From positions 27,582,609 through 27,646,608 of the forward strand of contig NC_134100.1 in the NCBI RefSeq assembly GCF_000715075.1: DNA of 64,000 nucleotides, read 5' to 3'. Each line of letters starts with the position of its first letter. The first letter of the stretch is position 1. Shown here piece by piece: positions 1 to 11,354 of the stretch. The notes beneath the pieces are model-generated. The model saw nothing but the letters and a program-made list of their open reading frames with translations. It did not search any database and was not told the origin of the DNA. The stretch is from Nicotiana tabacum. Taxonomy: Eukaryota; Streptophyta; Magnoliopsida; Solanales; Solanaceae. The position numbers were made by a program, and so were the translations under genes.

Positions 1-789
1 CTTGATATCTCATAGTATGTATTAGGATGATTTTGGAATGCATAAACCGGACTTGAACTGGAAGCCCGAACTTTTAATGATAATTGATTAGGATTTTTCT
101 TTATTCTTAGAGACAAATAAATGAAAAATCATAGTCGATTTAGGATATCCTTAAATAAAAAATGGGACGAGTCTTGCCAAATAAAACGCACAAGTTGAGG
201 GGCCCTCAATAAATGGTTAATAATTGTATAGACTTCAGGATCGGTCGTTTAGCAAATTTCACGGCCTTCCCCAAAATAATGATACGCTAGTCGCTTTAGG
301 CGCACCTTTAACAATTTATTTTCTTAAACTCGGGTGCACATTTATGTGACCCAAATCCAAATCTCAACAGAGTCGAAATATGTCGGTAACCACGGGTACA
401 TTGATGTGACGTGGTTCGAGATATATTTTCACGATGTTGCAATTCTCGATAAAAATGGTCTATGATAAAAGCGGTTAAAAGTTAAAATTCGCACATATGT
501 TCAACATGTATTGTATCAGATAATCAAGCCGAATATGACAGTTGAGCGACCGTGCTAGAACCACGGAACTCGGGAATGCCTAACATCTTCTCCCGGGTTA
601 ACAGAATTCCTTATCCAGATTTCTGTTTTCCTCGATTTGGGATTCAACCGGTGTATTGGGACACCATAAATCTCCCAAGTGGCGACTCTGAAATAAATAA
701 ATAAATCTCATTTCGATTGTCCTTTAGTTGGAAAAAAACTCCCTTCCGTGCCCCTTTTGGGCAGCGCGGGCGAAAAAGGAGGTGTGACA
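1..789 (+). repeat. 5' LTR of element A (3' part only)
   Basis: This is the final part of a roughly 2.06-kb LTR. It ends in GTGTGACA and is followed after four bases by the primer site. It matches 25256-26071. No gene is present; open frames here are incidental. Confidence 0.9.
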
Positions 790-793
790 GCTC

Positions 794-811
794 TGGCGAC
801 TCTGCTGGGGA
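794..811 (+). other. Primer-binding site of element A (tRNA-Arg type)
   Basis: TGGCGACTCTGCTGGGGA starts four bases after the LTR. Its reverse complement agrees with the 3' end of plant tRNA-Arg(ACG) at all but one base. A small offset between LTR and primer site and tRNA-Arg priming are known in the Ogre/Tat group. Confidence 0.8.
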
Positions 812-1696
812 TGCTTTACCCAGAACCACCGGTTCAGGGTTAGAAATTCGAGCTTGATAAATTGTTGTATTTTGACTTTATTATCTCATATTCTCATATG
901 ATTTGTGCTTAATATGCAAAATGATGCTTTTACCGCTTTAATATTTTGTGAACTGTATATAAATTGTGCCGAAACCCATCTCCTCTCTGAGTCTTCTAAA
1001 TCATGAAGAAGGGTGCACTTCGTGTGACTTCTTTTCTGTTTAGAGTCAATCCCATTTTTAGAACAAGGTTCAGATAAGTTGCAAAGCCGGGTTGAGCTTC
1101 TGTATCCCCGGTATGCTGCCCCCCCTCGGCTCGAGCTGTCCGCTTGGGTAAGCCAGGTTTAAAACAAACACCCAGGTTCTGAACATAGAATAACTCAACT
1201 TCATGTCGGATCCCTAGTAGGAACGCTTATCTGCATCATGTGCATTTTTTGACTTAGGGGACTCAACATAGGGGTTGGGTCCATCTAGGAATAGCATCCT
1301 GAAACAGAAAAGACCATCCTGATGCATCCTACTTACGCTCTGTGCATTTATTTGTTTCGAACCCGCATGTTGACCGGCTTATGAATCTAAGGGAATGTTA
1401 GAAAATTTTTGGAAAAAAAAAATTGAGAAAAAGAGAAAATAGCAAGGGGAGAGTTAGATGATTAATTTAAAAAATAAAAAAAACAGTGTCCTATTACTGT
1501 CGGAACTCTGCTGAAATTTTGAAAAAAAAATTATTTTTAAAAGTTGTTTGTTTACCCAAAAAACAGAAAGTGTGTAGGAAAGAGTCCTTTATTTTAGTTT
1601 GCTTTGTTTTTTTTAAAAAAAAACGGAAAGGAAAAATAGTTTCTTTTGCTATAAAAGAAATATGTTTGTTTTCAAAAATTAGTTAGTTTATTTGGC

Positions 1697-1760
1697 GAAC
1701 TACACCGGTTTGATTCTCACAGGATGTGAGATACGTAGGCAGCCCTCATCGGGTCCAACC
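1697..1760 (+). other. Hairpin motif, copy 1 of 8 (element A leader)
   Basis: The core is GAACTAC, then a TGATTC box, a hairpin TCTCAC/GTGAGA, and ATACGTAGGC. The hairpin stem is perfect. The outer pair is CTACA/CGTAG, with one mismatch. The function is unknown; see the first finding. Confidence 0.6.
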
Positions 1761-1879
1761 TCCCCTTTTGATAAAATAGCCAAAAAAATGTCAAAATTTT
1801 AATTTTTTTGTCATAAATATGTCGGGTGATGTCCAACCTCTTCTTTGCAAAAATAGCCAAAAAAAAGTCGAATTTTTGT

Positions 1880-2520
1880 CATAAATAAGTCGGGTAATGC
1901 CGCTCATGTCAAATATAGCCAAGTGTCCCCAAAAGGGACGCTGGAAGACTGACTTTGCATAAACGGCCACATTTGGTCATTCTTTTAGAATTTTGACCAG
2001 TTATCCACACAGCCTTAAATTGTTCGTCCCCGAGGCGCTGAAAGGTCGTGTTTGCAATACCGGGTCTTTTATTCTAATTTGAAAAAAAAAACACAAGAAG
2101 AGAGTCATAAATAAGTTGGTTCATGCCGTTTTGTCAAAATTAGCCAAATGTTCCCAAACGGGACGCCGGAAGGCTGATTTTGCATAAACAGCCACCTTTG
2201 GTTATGTTTTGATTTTTGACTCTCACAGCCTTAAAATCTTCGTCCCTGAGGTGCTGAAAGGTCGTGTTTGCAATACCGGGTCTTTTATTCTAATTTGAAA
2301 AAAACAAACAAAGAGTCAAAAAGGTTGGGTCACGCCATTTTGTCAAAAATAGCCGAATATTCTCGAAAGAGACGCCAGAAGGCTAACTTTGCATAAACGA
2401 CCATCTTTGGTCATTCTTTTGGGTTGTGACTAGTTATCCCGTACAACCTTAAAATCTTTGTCTCTGAAGTGCTGAAAGGTCGTGTTTGCAAAACCAGGTC
2501 TTTTATTATTTGAAAAACAA
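1880..2520 (+). repeat. Three tandem copies of a ~210-225-bp leader repeat (A)
   Basis: Each unit runs from a GGGACGCCGGAAGGCTGA-like segment (near 1937, 2161 and 2371) through a conserved GTGCTGAAAGGTCGTGTTTG segment to an A-rich end. Element B carries three copies at the same place (6300-6960), so the amplification is older than both insertions. No coding function is seen. Confidence 0.8.
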
Positions 2521-2645
2521 GAAAATAGTCAGTGGTCAAGTGAATACCGTTTGGTTTTTAGTTAAAATAAGCCGGCCCGGCTTCGGTGATGTCTTAAAAC
2601 CGTTCTTGCCGAGATAGCCTTAGAGTATCTTTCAGTTGTCGAAGG

Positions 2646-2650
2646 GCTAT
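2646..2650. other. Target-site duplication of element B, left copy
   Basis: GCTAT lies directly before B's 5' LTR and again at 16946-16950 directly after its 3' LTR. Such 5-bp duplications are made by LTR-element integrases. Confidence 0.88.
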
Positions 2651-5065
2651 TGTAGACGTGTGATTTTTGACCCTCCCTAAGATTTTTTATATTTTAGCAC
2701 GTAAATATTTAATTTAGCCCTAATATAGCTATTTCAACTAATTTTTACTCTCTTACTTTATTTTACTACAAGAAAACAAAAATTACAAAAAAAAAATAGT
2801 TTCATTAATGTTTTGTAATCATTTTAATCTTGAAAAAATACCCAAAAATAGTTTTTGTTTTAATTGTCAGTCTCATTTTAATAGTTATTTTGCTTACGTA
2901 GGATTAATTAAATAAGATCGTGTTTTTATTCTCGATTGCGGGGAAAGAATAACAATTGAGTTCAAACGACCCATTTTTAGGCCCAAAATTCGGATAACCC
3001 AATACCCAAGCCCACTACCCAAGCCTACTACCCTAAACCTAGACCTAGACTCTACAAAAAGGGGGGGGAAAGACCTAAAAAGGGGGGAGACACTTCAGCC
3101 GAGACTGGCATTTTGAAAGGGACCAAAGATGAAGTTTTCTTCTCCAACACAGAAACCCTATAAGACTAGGGCATCTACTTCATCTTCTTCTTCCTAAAGA
3201 AAACAAAGAAGAACCCTAAGAGCAAAACCCTAGTCCCCTTGCTTCTTCTTCTTCACGATAACAGCCACACACGACCTCCCTCACCTCCAAACGACCCCTT
3301 CCATCAACCACCCTTCACCAGTCGTCGAACCTCCACAGCCACCGGATAGAGAAGCAACGAACACCATAGCCATCCGTTCGTTGCTTCTGCTTCTGCTTCG
3401 TCAACCACGAACAGCCACAGCAACAGCCTTCACCCCCGTTTCCCGTCGTCAATACCACCCCAAATGACGACCATGACTGCCTGAAACTGGCGACCACCAA
3501 CAGTCCGCCACTCCAGCCACAATCATCTTCTCCACCAGCGACAGTCACACGCAGCAAACGACCACTCATTCTCCTCCAATCTCCATCGCAACCAGTCGTA
3601 AAACCAGCTCCAGCTACACGAAAAATAGTAGCTCAAACCCCGTCGTGCTTCGTCTTCCTCACGTGAACCAGTTCGGCCACCCTCCATTAAATCCGGCGAC
3701 CTTCATTTTGTCTCGAAACAGCCCGTCCTTGTCCTTATCAAACCTGTTCGAGGTTCGTTGTAGTCGAATATGAGGTGTCGAGGTTCGTCTACGGTTCATC
3801 ACGTTTCGATTATAACGCTGCCTTGCGGTTAGTTTTTCAGATTAGTTTGAGGCGTTATTTGGCGTTTTTCTTCGTTTGCTTCAGCAGATTTTTAGTTGTT
3901 CCCTGCTCATATGTATGTGGTTATTCACTTGTTTTTTGATATGAGCATATGAGTGAGATTCTGGCAAAAATATGCATAATCATGCCTAGTTTTCTTTTTT
4001 TATTTAAATTTTGTTTCTAGTGCTTGTACTATTAAGGAACATTGAAGTTAGGTTATAGATTTATTTATTTTTTTTACGTGATTTTTCTCAACAGATGTAG
4101 TCTAGTGCAATACTCTTAGTAGTTGTATAAATATGGGCTTAAACCTTTGGTAGAAGTAATCCTTTGAAATTAGAATCCGAGGCGTGTCATTTAGCAAATT
4201 CAATGGCCATCGCAAAGTGCAAACGTATAGTTGTTTTAGGCGCATGTTTAATAAATATTACTTTCCTAAATTCGGGTGCGCATTTATGTGACCCAAATCC
4301 AAATCTCAACGGAGTCGAAATGTGTCTCTAATCACGGGTACATTGATTGTGACGTGGTCCGAGATGCATGTCCATGACGTTGCAAATTCCTTTAAAAAAA
4401 TAAGAATGAGATGAGCCTCGCCGAATAAAAATACAAAATTGCGGGGCCCTCGGTAAATATTTGCTTTAAAATTGCTTAGACTTCGGGATGGACCGTTTAG
4501 CAAAATTTCACGGCCCTACCCAAAGTAAATGATACGCTAGTCGCTTTAGGCGCGCCTTTAATAATTTAATTTTCTTAAAACTCGGGTGCACATTTATGTG
4601 ACCCAAATCCAAATCTCAACAGAGTTGAAATGTGCCAACAACCACGGGTGCATTGATGTGACGTGGTTGGAGATGTATTTCCATGATGTTGCAATTCTTG
4701 ATAAAAAAAATATAATAATAATGACAAAAGCGGTTAAAAGTTAAAACTTGCACATGAGCTCATAATTGTATAAAATCAGATAAACAAGCTGAATATGACA
4801 GTTGAGCGACCGTGCTAGAACCATGGAACTCGGGAATGCCTAATACCTTCTCCCGGGTTAACAGAATTCATTATCCGGATTTCTGGTTCACGGACTGTAA
4901 TACAGAGTCATTCTTTTCCTCGATTCGAGATTAAATTGGTGACTTGGGACACCCTAAATCTCCCAAATGGCGACTCTAAAATAAATAAACAAATCCCGTT
5001 TCGATTGTCCTTTAATTGGAAAAACTCCTTCACTCCTTGCGGGGGCGGAAAAAGGAGGTGTGACA
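2651..5065 (+). repeat. 5' LTR of element B
   Basis: The 2,415-bp LTR begins TGTAGACGTG and ends GTGTGACA. It differs from the copy at 14554-16945 mainly by a few substitutions and two indels of about 13 bp (near 3015 and 4887). An internal segment of about 300 bp occurs twice (near 4185-4480 and 4490-4790), both halves containing CATTTATGTGACCCAAATCC. Part of the same segment is in A's LTR. No clear TATA box was found. Incidental open frames near 3315 and 4936 are not genes. Confidence 0.9.
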
Positions 5066-5069
5066 GCTC

Positions 5070-5087
5070 TGGCGACTCCGCTGGGGA
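5070..5087 (+). other. Primer-binding site of element B (tRNA-Arg type)
   Basis: TGGCGACTCCGCTGGGGA is an exact reverse complement of the tRNA-Arg(ACG) acceptor end as I know it. It lies four bases after the LTR. Confidence 0.82.
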
Positions 5088-5754
5088 CTTTACCCAGAAT
5101 CTCTGGTTCAGGGTTCAAGAATTCGAGCTTAGAATAATTGTTGTATTTGGTTTTATTTATTATCTGATTTTTATTATATGATTGGGCTTAAATGTGCAAT
5201 ATGATGTTTTTTACCGCTTTGATATTATTTGAACTGTATATATAAACTGTGCTGAAACCTTCTCTTCTCTCTCTTGAGGAGTGCACGCTGGTCGTGACTT
5301 CTTTCTGTTAGTGTCATATCCCAAAATAGAATGAGGATTCGGAGGAGTTGCAAAACCCGATGGCCTTTTGGTTACCAGTACGCAGCTCCCATCCTCGGCT
5401 CGAGTTGTCCGCTCGTGTAAGCCAGGTCTAGAACAATAAACCCAGGTTTTGAACCTAGAATAACTTGACTTCATATCGGATCCCTAGTAGGAACGCTTAT
5501 TTGCATTATGTGCATTTGACTTAGGGGACTCAACACAATGGTTGGGTCCGTCTAGGACAAGCAACCTAAAAATAATAGATCATCTTGATGCATCCTATAT
5601 GCTACATGCTGCATTTATTCAAGGGTAAAAGGGTCATTTGGCGGACCAATGATAGTTAAGGGCAAATGACACGCCTGGTCATGCCGATCACGTTAGATAA
5701 AAGGGCTGCACGATTTTTTAGCTTCATTTGTGGTGTTATTTTAATCAAAAGCAT

Positions 5755-5985
5755 GGAGAACAATTGTGGAATCCAAGAAGTCTTGGAATTCCCTATGTCC
5801 CCCATGCTACATTTTGGGACAAGTACACATGGGGAGCAATTGTGGAATCCAAGAAGTCTTGGAATTGCCTATGTCCCCCATGCTCCATTATATGGACAAG
5901 TACACACGGGGGACAATTGCGGAATCCAAGAAGTCTTGGAATTATCATATGTCACCCATGCTACATTTTCAAAAATCAAAAAAAA
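5755..5985 (+). repeat. Three tandem copies of a ~76-bp unit, each with a perfect hairpin
   Basis: Units start near 5761, 5837 and 5914. Each contains TCCAAGA-AG-TCTTGGA, a perfect 7-bp stem. The array is open in all three forward frames because the sequence recurs, but it lies in a leader and has no recognisable protein. Confidence 0.75.
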
Positions 5986-6106
5986 AGGGAAAAAGAAAAT
6001 TCAAAAAATATTTTGTATGTTTCATCATTTTCAAGAAAATGCAAAAAATATATATGTTTCTCTAAATTAGTTGTTTTTTTTAATTCTCGCCCGTATCCAA
6101 TCGGGC

Positions 6107-6170
6107 GAACTACGCCGGTTTGATTCTCACCGGATGTGAGATACGTAGGCAACCCTCATCGGGTCCAACC
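6107..6170 (+). other. Hairpin motif, copy 2 of 8 (element B leader)
   Basis: CTACG pairs with CGTAG. The inner stem is TCTCAC/GTGAGA with a CGGAT loop. It is the counterpart of the copy at 1697. Confidence 0.62.
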
Positions 6171-6299
6171 TCCCCTTTTTGCTAAAAATAAAAAAGAAAG
6201 AAAAATAAAACATGTCAAAATTTTAATTTTGTCATAAATAAGTCGGGTGATGTCCACCTCCCCTTTTGCTAAAATAGCCAAAAATATGTCAAATTTTAA

Positions 6300-6960
6300 T
6301 TTCATCATAAAGAAGTCGGGTGACGCTGTTTTGTCAAAACATAGCCGAATTTTCCCGAAAGGGACGCCGGAAGGCTGACTTTGCATAAACAGCCACCTTT
6401 GGGTCATTTTTTAGATTTGGTCCAGTTGACCCACACAGCCTTAAAAATCTTCTTCCCCGAGGCGCTGAAAGGCCGTGTTTGCAATACCGGGTCTTTTATT
6501 CTAATTTGAAAAAAAAAACAAGAAGAGAGTCATAAATAAGTTGGGTCACGCCGTTTTGTCAAATATAGCCAAATGTTCCCAAACGGGACGCCGGAAGGCT
6601 GATTTTGCATAAACAGCTACCCTTGGTTATGTTTTGATTTTTGACCTTCACAGCCTTAAAATCTTCGTCCCTGAGGCGCTGAAAGGCCGTGTTTGCAATA
6701 CTGGGTCTTTTATTCTAATTTGAAAAAAAAAAAACAAGAAAAGAGTCATAAATAAGTTGGGTCACGCCGTTTTGTCAAAATAGCCGAATGTTCTCGAAAG
6801 GGACGTCGGAAGGCTGACGTTGCATAAACGACCATCTTTGGTCATTCTTTTTGGTTGTGACCAGTTATCCCGCACAACCTTAGAATCTTCGTCTCCGAAG
6901 TGCTGAAAGGTCGTGTTTGCAAAACCAGGTCTTTTATTATTTGAAAAACAAGAAAATAGT
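6300..6960 (+). repeat. Three tandem copies of a ~215-bp leader repeat (B)
   Basis: These match the repeats at 1880-2520, with GGGACG(C/T)CGGAAGGCTGA segments near 6363, 6586 and 6802. Non-coding. Confidence 0.78.
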
Positions 6961-7408
6961 CAGTGGTCAAGTGAATACCGTCTGGTTTTTAGTTAAAATA
7001 AGCCGGCCCGGCTTCGGTAATGTCTTAAACTGTTCTTGCCGAGATAGCCTTAGAGTATCTTTCAGTTGTCGAAGGGCTATTTTCGTAAAAGAACGAACAA
7101 GTTTGTGAAAAGTCGTAAAATAATCCTTCCCGACCTTAAAATTCATGTGAAATTGAGAAGGGGCAACGTCTAAAAAACAACCATTTGGTTAAAATTGGCA
7201 TATAGGGGAAGGAATCTGGCTATTTGTTTTGAGTTTGTAATTTTTTGATTAGAGTATGCGGGTTATTTGATTTTCGAGATCGTTTGTTGTCTTTTGTCAA
7301 AGTCTGTTAGTATTGTCAGTTTTTAAACTTTTGTAATCAGGTTTGTTTTATTATGAAAATTGAAAATTCAAAAAAAATGTTTTATTATTATTTATCTTTT
7401 ATTGGGCC

Positions 7409-7473
7409 GAACTACGCAAGGTCTGATTCATGCGGGGTCAAGATACGTAGGAAATCTCCATAAGATTCGACCA
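7409..7473 (+). other. Hairpin motif, copy 3 of 8 (upstream of gag of B)
   Basis: CTACG pairs with CGTAG, and GGTC with the downstream GACC. The inner stem is TCATG/CAAGA with one mismatch. A purine-rich tract follows. Confidence 0.6.
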
Positions 7474-7752
7474 CCACTGAAAAAAAGAATAATAGAAAAA
7501 AGAAAAAAAAAGAAAAATAAAGGAAAGCGCGAGAGATTTTCAAAGAGGCACAATTACAAGAAGCCGGAACGACGCACGTAACTGAAGTGAATGAATGATA
7601 GAATGGTTTTACTGCTTAGGTACATTGCATCACTGATATATGATTATCTGTCAAATACCCTAACACTAACGTGATGGCTTCACATTGTTGTGTTCATATA
7701 TAGAAAAGTGGTTGGTTGTGGTAACTCCTCCCTGCAAAGAAAAAAAGGGACA

Positions 7753-8724
7753 ATGACACAGAACCTCAGAACCGAGTGGGTCGGTACCGATGACCGACAA
7801 CAACTGGTCGAACGGAACAACGGGTTGGTAGAAGAAGTGAAAATGCCGAGACAACATGTGGCAGACATGTATCGGGCATGGATGGCTCGGAAAGCACCAC
7901 CCCCGCCACCACCTAGCTTCCTGGAATCTGTCCTTACCCGAACACCGAGCACAAGTCCAGACGCTCCCCTACACTCTCCATATATAACCCCCTATCACAG
8001 CTTTCCCAGCCACCCGAGTAGCTCCATCACTCGCCCTCCAGCTATGTTTTCTCAATGTTTCTCCCCTCCCCAACACTACTTCTCTCCACGAGACTCCCAA
8101 AGATATGCTTCACTTTCCAAATACCCAGCTCCACAAAAGGCCTATCCACCCTCACAAGCCTATCGGAAGCCCCCTGGATCAGATTTCCGGCCCAATCAAG
8201 CATTCAAGAATGAGAGGTTGCTGAAAAAAAGAAAGGCTTTCGCCCCTATTGGAGGATCATATGCCAGTTTGTTCCAAAAGTTGAAGCAATTGGACATGTT
8301 GAAGCCGATTCATATAAACATGCCAAACCCTCTGTCAAAGAAGCTTGATTTTTCTAGAAGATGCGCATATTGCTCAGATGCACCGGGGCATGACACAGAG
8401 AAGTGTTGGAGGCTGAAGGGAGCAATTCAGAAGCTTATTGATGCAGGTGACGTTGTCGTGCAAAATCCGGATGCAACAGACACTAGCCAAAGTCCATCGC
8501 CTATTCGAAGTGAGATGCATAGGTTGAATATGACTTGTTTTGAAAAAGAGGATGAGAATTCTTCTGAGATCCTCGGAGGTCCGCGCATGGCAAAGTTTTC
8601 AATGCTATCAGAGGTTGTTCTTAAGAACGAGCCCGCAAAGGGAACCCAAAAGCAATTTGTTAAGAACAGTGAGACGAAAGTTAGTGGAGATCCCAGTAAG
8701 GTTGATGCCGGATTCAGTGGCTAA
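7753..8724 (+). CDS. Truncated gag protein of element B, zinc knuckle kept
   Basis: The 323-residue ORF starts at the first ATG in frame; the frame runs further up without one. The N-terminal 50 residues are charged and helical. Then comes a run of six prolines, a Pro/Ser/Tyr-rich stretch (about 55-150) and a C-terminal part that matches the gag of element A. A zinc knuckle of the form CX2CX5HX4C lies near residues 205-220 (CAYC...GHDTEKC). The central gag domain (the WYT / W-x2-L-x3-F region seen in A) is missing, apparently deleted at the polyproline junction. The protein could perhaps bind RNA but should not assemble by itself. The frame ends before any protease. Whether it is expressed cannot be seen. 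Confidence 0.72.
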   Translation: MTQNLRTEWVGTDDRQQLVERNNGLVEEVKMPRQHVADMYRAWMARKAPPPPPPSFLESVLTRTPSTSPDAPLHSPYITPYHSFPSHPSSSITRPPAMFSQCFSPPQHYFSPRDSQRYASLSKYPAPQKAYPPSQAYRKPPGSDFRPNQAFKNERLLKKRKAFAPIGGSYASLFQKLKQLDMLKPIHINMPNPLSKKLDFSRRCAYCSDAPGHDTEKCWRLKGAIQKLIDAGDVVVQNPDATDTSQSPSPIRSEMHRLNMTCFEKEDENSSEILGGPRMAKFSMLSEVVLKNEPAKGTQKQFVKNSETKVSGDPSKVDAGFSG

Positions 8725-11354
8725 GATGCCAGGTTTGATAAAGTGGGAGGACGTTCCGTTCCTTGGTTAGCAAGAGAGAAGCTTTAGGTGGCTTATTTTG
8801 TTGTCATTATTGTTGTCCGGATTATTCTTAGGGTTGTAGTCCAGATATTGTCTTGTGTCAAATCCACTTATCTTTCCATTTTTGTCATAGCGGTTTGCTT
8901 AGTTTTGTCCAGGTTTGTTTTGGGATTTTATTCTGGTTTGTTTTTGTTTGTTTTGTTATTCAAACCATTTCATCGTTAGTCTAATGCAAAATCCGGTCTT
9001 TTATTATTTCCAGTCATCTTTTTGTTTAGTTCTTTTATCATTTTGTTCAGCGCCAATTCTAGTGACATGATAGGCGCGCACAGTTTGAGCCTAATCTTAA
9101 AAGTTAATCATAAAACCATTGAGAGGTGATCGGAACACTTAAAGGAAAAAAGGACGGTTTGAGATTATTCAGAGCTCGAGTCATGTGGAACTGGGGCAAG
9201 TAAGACATAAAGAAAACTGTTAAAGGCAAGATTCGCCAAATTGACATGAGGGTCGAGAGTGAGAGTGTTGCCCAACAGTGCTTTAGAGGTGACAAATAAA
9301 AAAGCAAATATGTGAATATAATTGTCAAGTCCAGCACTCTCAGAAGAGGCTACAAATCTTTTGTGTTGTTTACACTTGACATGTTTTGAAGACTGGAATG
9401 ACGAAGGTATTTTGTTCTGCTACCTAAATACTTTATCCTTCGTTACCCCTGTTGCGCCTTATTTATTTTCTTTCATACACCTCGTTCGGAATCAGTAGCG
9501 AAGGTTAGAAACACAAACGTGGAAAAAAAAAGAGAAAAAATGAAGAAAAAAAAAGAAAAAAAAGTGATAACAAAAACAAAAGAAAGTCAGAAGAAAAAAG
9601 AGGAATTGGGAACTACATTTGACCTGATTCCTCGAAGAGGATACGTAGGCGCCTCACAGCTCGGTCATAGTGTGCATAGTGTGCATAGTTCAACATAGTG
9701 TAACAAAAAATTAAAAAATCCCCAAGCAAGAAACTGGGGCAAGGGTTGCGCTTGTTGTAAACAAATATGGTTCTGAAGGTTGTAATTTTGAACCCCAAAT
9801 TGATTTGTTTTTGAGCCTTTAAAACCCTTTCTTTCTAGCCTATCCAAAAACCCACATTACGGTCCAAAGAAAGACCTTCTGATCAGTCTTCAAAAGATGT
9901 CAAGTCAGACAAATGAGAGTCTTACCGGTAAACATAACACTCTGATCCATAGCAGAAAGGACTCTAATCTCCAGCAGAAAGAGTCATATCGGCAACACTC
10001 CAAATCCCCAGCTGGAAAGTGATACAAATGAGAGTCTTATCGGTGAAAATCTTCACGGGCACCATAACGCGATGAAAGCTGAGAGAAAAACCAAAATGAG
10101 AGAGGCTTGATAGTGAAAACCCTTTCGGGCACTACAAGTCGAATAAGATTGAGAATCAGATGGGGAATCGCCAAATGAGGATCTTGAAAGACGATTGATG
10201 GAGGAGGATAGGCCACATGTGCATGTCATGACCATTAGAGTCAGTATCTGCGTTTGATAGGTTTTTATTTATAGTTTTTTTTGTTAAGGAGTCATCTTTT
10301 TCCTTTGTCTTTTATTCTGTTCCTTTTTATCTTTCTCCTTTCATAGAAAATTCCCCAGTAGAGTCTGTTTGGTCAGAACAAGTGAGAAATGACTTCAAAA
10401 TATGCCCTCAGCATTCCAATTATGCAAGATAAGATCTGGCTAGTACATCCAAGTGGTATAGTCAGCAAGGAACAAGTGCGAGGCCAGTGTCAAGAAAGAT
10501 ATCCCCAGCAAAAGGGAATTGACAAAAGGATTGACGAATGTCAAGAGGGATATCCTTGCCAAAATCAAAGGTTGTAAACCTCAAGGCCAAGGCCCGTGGA
10601 CAAATCAAGGAGAGCAATGAGCATGATTTGGGAAATTCATACGAGACTAAAAGTCGGGAAAATGCCAGTTTTCGAGCTATACCACAAAAGAAGAGGGATA
10701 TCCCCAACAAAAAGGGATCATCCCCAGCAAATAATATCATCCCCAGCAAGTTTTTTGGAACGCAGAGCAGGGAAGAAGAAAGGCAAAAGCCATCCCAGTG
10801 GGAGTATCACAACCAACCACCGCGTTTTAAACTAACAAATTTTGTTTGATTTGAAACAGGTAAAGGAAATGGCATTGATGACGGAAATGCATGCCACAAG
10901 GGAGATTATCAAACTGGGGCAGAAAATTTTCCTTTCATTTAGAAAATTTTCTGGAAGTCAGGTACCCATTTGGGGAAGAATAAAGATAGCACCAGTCTCA
11001 AGGGAAGTGGTCTTTGAACCAGTGTTACCCCCAGCATAATAAGTTTTAATGAAGGAAGTTGTTCCCCAGCAGACAGAACAAAAGGATGAAACTTGTTCTC
11101 GGAAAAAGCAAAAGGCCAGTGTCATTCCCAGTAGCCTTCCGAAGAGTGAAGCACTAGTTTTGAAGGAATCAAAATCCCCCAGCAGTGTTATCCTCGACAG
11201 CGTTATCCCCAGCTGATAACATTTTATCCCCCAAATGGTAAGTAAATAATTCCCCAGCAGTGTTATCCCCAGTAGTTTCGAGGAAAGACAACACAAGTTT
11301 TTAAGGAAAGCAGTTCTGTAAGAAGGTAATTCAGGAAGAAGGAAATGGTTCACG
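8725..11354 (+). other. 3' non-coding region of element B, pol absent
   Basis: No reverse transcriptase or integrase motif was found on either strand, so pol has been deleted completely. The stretch holds a hairpin motif (9609), about three ~65-bp repeats with AGTCTTATCGGTGAAAA cores (about 9900-10150), and at least ten copies of (T)CCCCAGCA between 9960 and 11270. Open frames such as 10389-10849 run through these low-complexity segments and show no domain. Confidence 0.65.
9609..9667 (+). other. Hairpin motif, copy 4 of 8 (after gag of B)
   Basis: The inner stem is TCCTC-GAA-GAGGA. TGACC upstream can pair with GGTCA downstream. The outer pair CTACA/CGTAG has one mismatch. Confidence 0.6.

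Noticed and set aside
3315..3569. Reverse frame of 84 codons, also at 15205-15447
   Set aside because: It lies wholly within the two LTR copies of element B, has no domain, and follows from a codon-like CCA/CCG-rich leader.
5666..6123. Three overlapping forward frames of 99-134 codons
   Set aside because: They arise from the three 76-bp leader repeats; all frames are open and no protein family matches.
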